Part shown: in pieces, positions 34,701 through 46,700 of the stretch | How the letters are laid out: the number at the start of each line of letters is the position of its first letter | Numbering within the stretch: position 1 is the stretch's first letter | Assembly: GCF_964204645.1 (NCBI RefSeq) | Contig: NC_134028.1 | Coordinates: 12,815,001 to 12,879,000 of the forward strand | Reading direction: 5' to 3' | Source of the DNA: Tubulanus polymorphus | Lineage: Eukaryota > Nemertea > Palaeonemertea > Tubulaniformes > Tubulanidae | Length of the DNA stretch: 64,000 bases | Made by a program: the position numbers and the translations under genes | The notes under the pieces: generated by a model | What the model was told of the DNA's origin: nothing | What the model saw: only the letters and a program-made list of their open reading frames with translations | The model's database searches: none

Positions 34701-37700
34701 TATTGGTATTTGGTGCGCCCGTTTAAGGGCCTGATCGTCGCAGAGTTTTCTACATTTTGGTCCCTCGAGTCCTGGAGCCTGGAAGTACGTGATGGCAGAA
34801 GACGGACGGCAAAGCGAAGGCTACAAAGGCCTTGTGCGGAAGAGGACAGCCCAGCGGGGACAAGTCACGATGATTTTGAATGACGCAGATTCGGTGGTCA
34901 ACTCAAGAACAACTCAGGCGCCGGACATCGCGAAACTCGAACGATTTGTGCAGCGACTCGAGATCAAGATCACGCTTCTGACTGACATAAATGAAGAAAT
35001 GTTGGTGATGATAAAAGATGACAGCGTCTACATGCAAGTTTCGAATGAAGCAGAAGAGGCCATTTCGAATGCCACTGATCGTAAGTTGTTTTATGAACAA
35101 TATTTGAAAAATGCGACGTTAACCGCTACTAAAGTTAGAACTGAAGGATTTCAGAAATCCACACTTCCGACGCTTAAATTGCCCACGTTTACTGGGAATC
35201 TGCTTGAATGGTCTACCTTTTGGGGGTTGTTTGAATCAACAGTGCATAATAATTCAGCGTTTTCTAACATTGAGAAATATAGTTATTTGCTCGGTCAAAT
35301 TAGTGGTGACGCTAGAAGTTGTATTGACCGTCTTCCTATGACTTCAGAAAACTATGATAGTGCCGTTGAATTATTACAAAATCGTTTTGGTCAGACGCAC
35401 CGTTTGTCAAAAGCATATTTGCAGGCTTTAACTGAATTGAATCCGCCAACAGCTGAAGTTTCGTCATTAAGGCATTTTTATGATAGTTCTGAAACGTATA
35501 TTCGACATCTCGGTTCAATTGGTATTTATACTGAATCCTACGGCGTGATGCTTGTTCCAGCTATGTTGGACAAGTTACCTTACGATGTTAAAATGTCTAT
35601 GGCAATTATGTGTAATAAACCTGATAGTGATTGGTGTTTATCTGAGCTCAGTGAAGCTTTACTTGTTCAAATTCAATTAAAGGAATCATGCATGTCACCA
35701 GAAACGAACGCGCCTATTCAATCGTTGCATTTAAATATCAATTCAAAACAATCTGTTAATTCGAAACCCGTCAGGAATGTTACTTGAAACTGTGTGTACT
35801 GTTGTAAATCTCATTTGCCATCAGATTGTTTTTATGTTACCGACGTTAGGAAGAGAAAGGACATCGTTCAGAAGGCAGGCATATGTTTTAATTGCCTTGG
35901 AAAGCATAGAGTGAGTAATTGTCGGTCAGAAGTTTTATGTAAGTTTTGCAAAAAACGACACCACAGTAGTTTGTGTTTTGCCGTATCCCGCATGGGGCCT
36001 GGTACCGGAAATCAGGCTGACATGAGCTTTAGTGAACCGGGTAGAGTTAAGCAAAGAAGATTAATCGTATCTAATTCAGGAACTCAAACTAATTCAGTGG
36101 TTGAAAGTGGAACCTGTCAATCAAACCGAAATATATCCTTGATAGAATTTGAAACCACAGCTGTAACCACTAATGCAAAGTTATTAGATACTGTTATGTT
36201 AAAAACTGCGGTGACGGAAGTTTCCGGTACTGATAAAACAATCATTGCTAATTTGCTTTTTGACGATGGGGCGCAACGGACGTTTATTACGTCTCAATTA
36301 GCCAAACATTTAGGGCTTCCAATCACTAGGAAAGAGACAGTAAGCATGTCTGTTTTTGGATCTGATAAACGTAGTGTACATCATTTGCCTATATCTCGAA
36401 TCACAGAAGTACCATGCTTTCATTTCACAGGCGTGGATTATCTGGGGCCTTTGTTCGTAAGATCGAAAAGTGGAGATTATGTGAAAACACACGTTTGTTT
36501 GTTTACATGCGCGGTGAGCCGTGCAGTTCATTTGGAGCTTGTGTCAGATCTTACTACGGAACAATTTATATTAGCATTTAAGAGATTTGTGTCACGTACC
36601 TAGACAGCTCATTTCTGATAATGCATCTACGTTCACTTGTGCTAATGATATTCTGATCCGCATTTTTTCTGCAGTAGAATTTTCGACATATTCATCCCAA
36701 CAAGGGATTATTTGGAAATTCATTCCAAAACGTGCGCCGTGGCACGGCGGATTTTATGAACGATTAGTATCTTTGGTGAAATCATCAATTTATAAGGTGC
36801 TAGGTAGAACCTCCGTGACATTTGATGAGTTGCATACTTTAGTTACGCAGATTGAAAGTCGATTAAAAGACCGTCCAATTACGTATATATCTGATGATGT
36901 ACGCAACCCGGAACCTCTGACTCCGTCCATGCTCCTTTGTGGACACCGTCTTACTTCTGTTCTGGTTGCAGATTTTGATAATACTGATCCAGACTTTCGT
37001 GTTGATATTGAGAAATTTGTGAAAAGATATAATTATTTGGATACATTGATTACACAATTTTGGAATAGATGGAAAGGTGAATTTGTGTTAAGTTTACGTG
37101 AGTTTCACCGTACTACGGGCCATAATTGTTGTGATATTAAGGTCGGTTCAGTAGTTCAAATTCACGATAGCGGTCCTCGTTTAAGGTGGCGTCTAGGTGT
37201 AGTTACTAAATTACATCTGGGAAATGATGGCCACGTGAGATCCGCATCTCTTAAAACATCAACCGGATTTACGAATAGAGCTATAAGTTGTTTGTATCGG
37301 TTAGAGGTTTGCGCTAAGGAACCCGTAATAAGTTCTTCAGTGAGTGATGCTCCAGAATCAACACGTCCGAAAAGAGCAGCGGCAGTTGCAGCAGAAGCAA
37401 AAATTCGTCAACTTTCGCGCCGGGCGTAGGAGTCGGATGATGATTAATTGCGCTCTTGAAATATTTATAATACTTGCTGTTTAAATCGAATTTAATTATT
37501 GTATGTATATCTGTATTTTTATTTGAGGTAAACTTGAATGGTGTAAGAAAATGAAATTGTTATATCAAATTTGAGATTTATATATTTTGCGGCGGGAGAA
37601 ATGTTGAATATTGTAAGCAAGCTTATCTCTATATCCTGTTGTTACGGTTTACGGTCGAGTTAGTTCACGGTTTATTACTCACATTATTTGTACCTTATAT

Positions 37701-40700
37701 AAATACAGTATTGGGAATAAATTCTATGTCATTTGTATCTGCGATATACGTGTGTGTGTTATTGGTATTTGGTGCGCCCGTTTAAGGGCCCGATCGTCGC
37801 AGAGTTTTCTACAGTATTATCATTTTTCATTTCTAATCAAAACCTTTTTATGACCCTTTTGAATGAGACTTTTTGGCAATCATCCAATACAGTGTAAAAT
37901 AGATACAAAAACTATATCCATAAAAGATGCTTTATTTTTATCTGTGCTGGTCCTTTTGAGATACCGGTATTAGGCTACCTACTACCAGAACTGACTGAGC
38001 TAGGCCACCAGTCTGCCAAAATAAGTTGAAATAGACTGATTACTTGTGATTTCATGAAATTTTCTAAATTTCTACTTTTTCAGATTGAATTGAACGATAT
38101 CCCTCTCTTGACTGATGCAGATTTTTCGCGGTTAGGTGTAACGGCAGTGGGAGACCGCCTGAGACTTCGACATAAGTGTCGAAGTACGGAACATGGTAAT
38201 TATTATGAAAATATAGGACTGTGGCCTTTTTGGAGCGTGATCCATCCATGCACCTTTAAATGTTAAGTGAATTTTGTATGGCTTATTTGAATAAACACAG
38301 GTATTTGTATCTTTTGCCTGTACATACGACAATTTTTCTTCATAGAGTGGGATAGCACAAGTTCTAGCAGTATTAATGGCAGCGCAGGCATACTCAATAG
38401 ATTAAGGACTTCACTCAAAAAGAATTCAAAAGCTACATCCAAGCTCAACAAGAAAGGAAGTACCGGTCCTGAATCGAAACTAGAGAATAAAAACGCATTT
38501 AAGAATTCTCGTCGCATTAAAGTTTGTTGGAAGCACTACAATTGTTCCAAGAAATGCTTTGAACTTGTGCCCCAGTCGAAAGGTGGCGGGTCACATCCCA
38601 TCGATGTTGATAAGAGTTTGACAAAAACGGAGCTACATAGAATTTGTTGCGAACTATTTCTTCCATCTGGTAAATCAATAGCTAAGCAGTTGCGTCTCAA
38701 AGACTTAGATATTTTCTTGGCAAATTTCACTGGTATGGAATTGCCTGATACGCTTTCATCAGGAGAGCAGTTTACAGTGAATGGTTACATCAGTCAGCAT
38801 TGTTCTTTAACACAAGTGCCTAGAATATACTTGCACACAAAGGTAAGTTGCATTTTCCGGCCCAATTTGGACATTATGTACTTTGTCCTATAAGCTAAAA
38901 TTTTGTTTTTCTCGGAATATTCAGAATAAAGATTCGGATGATATGGACGATTCAACCCAACAAACGACAAGATCCGATGAACGTGCATCGGAATCACATG
39001 GTAGAACGCTTGGTAATCGAGTCCCTGAAGATGAACCGGTGTTACCGGTTGCCGCTACACAGGAAGCCGATATTTCAGAATTTCTTCAAACACTTGAAGC
39101 GCCGGACACTCCAACAATCCAGTTTCGGTTACCTGTCAACATAGCCAGTAACTATGATCTGACACTGCTGCATGATATTCCAGATATCGATGTATTTATC
39201 CCACCAGAAGAACTTGTTCTTGTCATAAGAAGGTCGCTCATTGTTCACGATATGCTTTTAGCATTTAACGACCAGAATATACTGAAAAGAAATATCACTA
39301 TCCGTTTGGTTTTGCCAAATGGTGAGGTTGAGGCAGGTGAGGGAGTAGGGGTTTTTGCTGATGCACTAACTGATTTTTGGGAACAATTCAAGAAAGAGAT
39401 GGGCGGGAATTCACAAATGGTGCCACAGTTACGCCATGACTATGGCGTAGATACGTGGCAAGCAGTTGCCAAAATCATAGTATCGGGCTATAGAGCTACC
39501 GGGTATTTCCCAGTCTTCATAGCACGGCCATTTCTGGAAATGTGTCTCTTTGGCAATGATGTAGGTGGCCTAGAGTTAGTTGATTCCTTCTTACATTACG
39601 TCTCACCATCTGAATCGATTGTGCTGAAGAGAGCAATAGAGAACTTTGATGATGAGCGCAACGATTTTGATGAAATACTTGACATTTTGAATGGTTATGA
39701 TTGCAAAAAGATCCCTACAAAACTTAATTTTCAAACTTTGATCCGCGAGATTAGCCATAAGGAAATAATTCAGAAGAGTATGTTCATAGTAGTCTGCATG
39801 AGGGAAGTATTTCGTAAAAATCTAATGTTGACTCATGAAGAGTTGTTAAAACTGTATGATGATTTGAAACCGTCCCCTAGGAAAATAGTCAGTATCTTGA
39901 CGTTCCCAGATGATATGAACAACCTACAGGTATCTGTATCGACGTTCTTGAAGCGTTATATTCGTTCTCTGGACGAAAAACAACAGCAAAAATTCTTACG
40001 CTTTTGCACGAGATCAGACCTATTCAATGAAGCGAAAATTAAGGTAATGTTTAACCAGACCCCCAATGGGTTAGCGAGAGCTCCTACAGGTAGAACATGT
40101 GCGAAGATACTTGAATTGCCGGATTCTTATGAATCATTCACTGAATTAAGGCAGGAATTTGATGCAATATTAGCCAGCAATGTTTGGGTTATGGATGTCA
40201 TTTAATTGTCACATTTAAACTTGTTATCATTTGCATTAATTCTGGAAAGTGCATGTTAATTTGCAAAAATATATTGCAGACCATTTAGTTTTCTTAAATT
40301 TGAACTACGTAACTACGAAATTTTAATTTCACTGAACAATATGGATTGTCGTCATTGCACATTGCGTTTTAACGAATCTTGAAAGTTGTTGAACTTTAAT
40401 GTTTGTGTAGCTGAATGAGCTAATCAGTTTATCATTTTATGTTGAATTATTTTAACCTCGCAAAGTTGCTCGAGCTTAACTACGGCAGCATTCGTTGCAC
40501 ATAAACGTGATTATCAATTATAACGTTGTTGTAATATCTCGAATTATGTATCTTTGATGAAAGACAATAGATTTTGTTTTATTTCTATAGTCTCTGATTT
40601 TCAGACAAATACGTAATTTTATGTCATTACGTATGCTTAATAGTTTCTGCGCATACACCAAGCGATATGGAGTATTTTCATTAAACAATATATTTTGGAC

Positions 40701-43700
40701 TGATTTTATGATAATAAATGTAAGAAATTGCAATAAATACGTAATAGTTTTTTGTTTAAGTTATTGTGTCTTATATCTACGGAACTCATGTACAACGGAC
40801 AAGAGTGATATCATATCACGATGAGATTATTTCGAGAAAGCGACAGTATACGGAAATGTATTTGGAACTCATGTAAATCCATCTGAAGGAAATATACGGA
40901 AGCGATAAAGTACGGAAGCTTATTTGGAAAAACGCGAAAAAACGCGATATATCGCGATTTATCGACATAATTAAGTCGATATATTGTGATATATCACGTT
41001 TTTTCGACAGGAATATGTCGACATATCATGACGTTTTCACGACAAATTTCGCCTTTTCGTACGGAAGCGATAATTGGCCTCGAGATGTCGCGTTCCAACT
41101 CGGACAAGTTGTCATATTTAAGTCGACATACCGCAATATATCGCGTCAAGTCGACATGAACATGTCGACATATTGTGACGTTTTCACGACTAATTTCGCT
41201 TTTTTGCCCATTTTCCACTGGACAAGCCGTCATTTGAAGACATGTCTAAATGTAAGATGAGGACACCAGTGATATGACGACTGAGTTTCAAGTCGTCATG
41301 ATTATGTCGACTAGTCGCGAGGAAAGTGGTCGAGAAAACGAAATATATCATCAAAACGTCACGATATGTCGACATATTCATGTCGACTTGACGCGATATA
41401 TCGCGATATGTCGACATAGATATACCGACTTGTCGAGTTGGAACGCGACAACTGGAGGCCCCTTATCGCTTCCGTTACATCTCTTCTTTTTATGATGACG
41501 ACAAATGAAAACAAATTTGGAAAATAAGTGGATGAGAATTTTATTCTATATAAATCACAATGTCTAAAACTGAGAGAGCAACCAGTTATAGAGATTGCAA
41601 GCTTCGGTAGGCGATGAAGGTTGTCTTAAATTGTTGTTCTCGATTAACTCGCCGCATACGTCTGCAAATTCTGGATCGCATCCTCTTGTATCATTTGGTT
41701 TAGTGCAGAATTCTTCACGTATTTGATTCAATATGCCAATGTCATCGATTGAGGTCTTGTAGTCAATCGTGCCTAAAAGAAAGATTTAGCATGCGATGAT
41801 AATTGTATTCAAAACGAAATAGAACTATACCATGCCTACATGTCACAAAGCTACCATACGCTTCTGGTGTGAAGTATAACAGATCTGGTTTTCCATGGGG
41901 GCTGTCAACATTTCGTTGGTGCCGGATTGTGTGAGTGTTCCACTCCTTTGCGAAGTCGTTCAAATCATTCCTTATCAAATCCATGAAGCAGTAACGTAAT
42001 GTCTCTCTGCAAAGCAAACCGAAAACATGACACTTTACAGCTTTTTTCGAATACCCAGCAAGTTATGATCGTCCTATGCTTTAAATCAATCCAGAAAACT
42101 CTCAATTGGAAACATACATGTGTACGGGATCAGCGGTAGAAAAAATACAACTGTCTGCCATATCTTTGAATAGATTCATCCAGAATTGTCCTAGAGAATG
42201 GCGTAAAGTACGCCACCATCTTTCAATTCTCTGAAAAAAATCAGTCAACAAATGAAACTCATTTTGACATCGTATTTTGTAACTTGAACATTTCTACTTT
42301 AGTATTCACAATGAAACGGTTGTTAATTTTCACTGGAATTCCTGTTCACGTTTTAGTTGAATGCCTCACTTGATTATGTGTCGATCTTCCAACGACGACA
42401 CTCGCTGTCTCATCAACATCTTCAAACCTGAATGATTCCTGTATTGCCCGTAGTTTACCGTTTTCAGTACCTGCGTCAATTCTTATGCACATAGGAACAC
42501 CTATGTCGTTATGTCACGAAGACGTTAATTACTTTTTTATTCAAACAAATGTAGCCTAAATTCCCCTTAGTATCCACAATATATAAGCCTATAACTGGAA
42601 TTAACCGATTGTTTCCCGCCTTCGAAAATCTATGCACAATAAAAGTTAGGTCGGAAATATGCAATTTTGCTGTAAATAACAATATTGTTTACACTATCAG
42701 ATTTATCAATCAGTTGTGTACGTCAGTGTCTGCAGCACTATGAAAGGTCGCATTTTGACTAATCACATCATTGAAGAGGATGACCAATGAGCAACGATCA
42801 AAATTACATCTAGTAGTCGATGAAATCCAGATGTGAAATTTAATTACGGACTCGATTTTGCTACAAGTTTAAAAGTCTAAATGCACAGTGGTTAAATAGT
42901 CCGCCGAAAGTTTTGATCATACCACCAAATTACATACCACCAAATTACATACCACCAAATAATGAGTTTGCAGTTTCTTATGAACAACCGATAGCTGTTG
43001 TGTTCATTCACAAAGTTATATACCTTTTATTTCTTGCTAGAAATCAATGAAATACCAACCAATCGTGTGGGGATCGTTGTTGGTGTTGCCAACTTTCAGC
43101 CACAATATGCGTCGCGAGTAACGGTATGAAATCAACAAATTTTGCCAAAGATATTGAATATTATTTTTCAAACATGGTATTCAGCATTAACTTTACCCAT
43201 CTATAGCTGCATGTATGGCGAAACCATATGGCTTTAGCTTATCATGGCCATCTACATGAATTAAGTAATTCGGACCTTTTGATGAGTATTTTCGGTATAT
43301 ATTTATATATATATCGACTGTATGGCACTTTACCAGGACAGCCGCAACTGCAGTATTCAAACAGAAATTCTTGTTTCTTTTCAACCCCATTCCTTGCAAA
43401 CGCCGTTTCAAGGTACGCTCACTATAAATTTTACAAGAAAGTACCTTCGACTTGGTCACAAGGTTCGTAGGGATCCTGGAAAGTACTTAATAGTGCTTGA
43501 ATCACAAAATGCGTTTTCAAGGCCTTGAAAATGCTTGAATTTTCAAAATTTCAGTAAAAATCATTGGAAGTCCGTAGGAACTAGTTTACTCAAAAACATC
43601 TTACCTCATTTGAAGTCCGAAAAAACCAGATAACGAATTGCATATCTCTTTATTTGTGAATCCATCATTAAAGAGCTGTTGAATTAAACCATGAACTATC

Positions 43701-46700
43701 AGGAAAGATAGGGTAATATACTTAATTGTTCATGGACCTAGATAAAAAGGGTGGAAATTAATATAAAGATTAAAAACATAATACCAATGTTCTCCGAATT
43801 GAGGAAAGATGACATCATTTATAGTCTTTCGCCGTGCATATATATATATGGTCATATGTTTAAAGGTATGAAGGAAATGATCCCGAAAGATTGTAAAGCA
43901 TCTGCTGCATGCTATCATCGTATGACCCAATTATGAAGGTGCGATGATGAAAAACGCCCACGTTGTGCATGGCGATAAAACGACTTTTTCTCGTTTTATC
44001 GCGCGATGAAACGACTTTTTCTCGTTTTATCGCGCGATGAAACGACTTTTTCTTGTTTTATTGCGCAATAAAACGACTTTTTCTCGTTTTATCGCGGTAA
44101 TTTTCGTTTTATCGCGCTATTTTTCGTTTTAACGTGGCAATAAAATGAAAAGTTCGTTTTATCACGGTAATTTTCGTTTTATTGTGCTATTTTTCGTTTT
44201 AACGTGTCAATAAAACGAAAAAGTTCGTTTTATCGCGGGTGCGGTTGTATCAGCTGTTGAAGACGTACGATGTAAAGAATAATTTTAACAACGTGCGCGA
44301 CGAAAATAGGGATTTTAATTGACTCGTATTGTATAGGCCTAAGCCAGGCCCTCCTGAATTGAATTGAATTCGACACAGTAATTCGCCTGTAATTTGCGAT
44401 GAATCTTTTTGAAAATATGCTTGAAGATTGGGTCTGGCGAGATGTCCACCCCTATTGTAAAAAATTGTCATTGGTGATCAAATATTGCTGCCATTTGGGT
44501 GGCCATCTTGAATTTCTTGTTTGCACGATGCAGCCTTCAATTCTTGATGGATTATCACAAAATTTGGTGTGAGGATCAGGGTAGGTAAGCTGTCCATGCC
44601 TTTAGTATTTGGAGGTCATCGGCTATCAAATATGGCCACCAGGTCAGCCATCTTGAATTTCTAGTACGAAACGGCCTGCAATTCTTGATGCATTTCCATG
44701 ATACTAGGTGTAAGAATTTATGTAGGTGAAATGTCTACCCCTTATTGAAAATTGAGTTCAAGTATGGCCACCAGGATTGCCATCCATCTTGGATTTCTTT
44801 TCAGCACGATGCCTACATTGTCCAATTGTTGATGCACTTTTTCATGTAGTGTGATCTTTGGGGCAGCTAAAATGGGCTTGTCTTTTCGTGTAAGGATATA
44901 TTAACAGAAAATGAACATTATCGTCACATAGCCTATACCATCTTAACTACAATGTCAATCTTTCTGTAAAACTTTGGATACTGAATCATTCTTCTTCTAG
45001 GCCTACTGCGTCATGAAGGTATAAGGCCCGTGGGCCTTTGTTTCTGTATTGTCACCAGGGGGCGTTGGATAGTAGAATTACTGAGTATATCTTTATTAAT
45101 ATTAGGCATATTTTGTTACCATGATCAATTGCAAGGTTTTAGTTCATGACATGTTCTATGATTTTGGTGCGTTTCCAGGTCATTTGGTTTTGCATATGGT
45201 CCCCAAGGGGTGCTGAATAGAAGAATAAGTTAGTATTTCTAATCAAATTGGTAACATGCATATTTTGTTATCACAATCAATTCTAATAGCTGCTGACGTG
45301 TTCTATGATTGTGGTGAGTTTCAAGGTCATTGGTTTTTGTATATGGCCACCAGGGGGCGTTGAATATAAAAATTGGTAGATTGTTAGGCATTTGAAACCA
45401 CTTCCCAAGTGGGCATGGTGTCCCTGGACCCCTAGTTTCCATAACGTTAAAGTAAGTACAATTTATTACACAAATAACAGTCGTATTTTTCATGTACTTG
45501 CTTTTGCTGAAAATCATGCCAGATTGAATTTTTAACGATCTTAAGCGGAACACTGACGTCTTTGTGACCGCTATTGTAAAGTTTCATATGTAGAATCGAA
45601 AATGGCGTCTAGTGTGGATAATTCTGTCAAGTCTGATGCCAAGTTCTCTTCAGATCCATCATCTCAATCTGAGCCTCATGACACACATGATTCCCCCTGC
45701 TCAACTTAAGTCATATACATTTACCCCCGTCTGAGTACGCCACCGCCGTCGCAAGTGACGTTTACAGTCTAGAGGCCGTTGACCGATTGTTTTCAAATTT
45801 GGTACACATGAAAAATGACGTTAAAGGCCTAGAGGCCGCAATTGTTGCCCGATCCATTTTGAATTTGTTACACATGTAGGATATCACTTGGGCTTTTCTT
45901 GATATTTTCTGTCCTTATTTTCGGTCGGTAACAAGTCACTTTTCTCCCATCATTAGAATTCATTCCATAAGTTATCAGTCCTTTTCATTTGTTCTCAAAT
46001 CTCCAGAGTACCAATGTGTAATTTTGATGCTGATTAAACATACACTAATGTAAATTTAGGAGAGTCCATATTAAGAATTTCGTTTCTTGTTTAGGGTGTT
46101 ATCCTACAAGCACTGCTTCTTTATAACTTCCCTACTGATATATTGTAGTATTCTATATGATTATTCTTTATTTGAATTTTGTATCGATTTTTATTATATA
46201 TATCGTACTACAATTTACAGGAAATAGATAATTATTAAAAAAATGAAATATATATAGATATTAGAAATTTATTACAGGGATGAAAATCTTCCGTTCAAAG
46301 ACGGATTTCCGACTTTTCAGTTTCACTTCCATCATTGAAAACAGTGTAAATCTGGGTCACAAAGTTCTGAGATCGGTAGATCACAGCAGCCGTAAAAACG
46401 CTGCGAACCGCAGAAGCTTTCATTATATGTTTTCCATCACAGCGGCCGTAAAAACGCGAACCGCAGAAGCTTTCATTATATGTTTTCCCAATCTCCATTC
46501 AAGAAGACAGTACAAATTGAATCAATAATCGTATCTATTTGAATCGTAAACATTGTGTTGATTGTACGCGTGACACAGAAAAAGCCAATCACGGACGCAG
46601 AACCGGCCCGTGTATCTGACGTCTGGCCGACTGTGACCATATTTCAGATGCTACCGGCTATATTCAATTCAATAGTTGATTTTGTGGCTCAACTTCGTGG

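Larger units (their letters stand above)
34543..37813 (+). mobile_element. BEL/Pao LTR retrotransposon, internally deleted, with intact LTRs and TSD
   Basis: Two 212-base LTRs (34543-34754 and 37602-37813) start with TGTTGAATATT and end with TTTTCTACA, differ at about four positions, and are flanked by the 5-base duplication GTATT (34538-34542 and 37814-37818). A primer-binding-site candidate TGGTCCCTCGAGTCCTGG follows the 5' LTR, and a purine tract GGCGGGAGAA precedes the 3' LTR. Inside are gag, protease and integrase, but reverse transcriptase and RNase H are missing, with protease joined directly to integrase near 36395. Gag is interrupted by TGA at 35785-35787 and the integrase frame shifts near 36590. 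The high LTR identity points to a fairly recent insertion. Confidence 0.93.

Noticed and set aside
41015-41495. Frames rich in Tyr, His, Asp and Arg on both strands
   Set aside because: They are by-products of the palindromic TCGACATAT foldback, with near-identical peptides on both strands.
45239-45553. Minus-strand frame of 104 codons
   Set aside because: It mostly covers the CACCAGGGGGCG repeat and its flank and has no domain.
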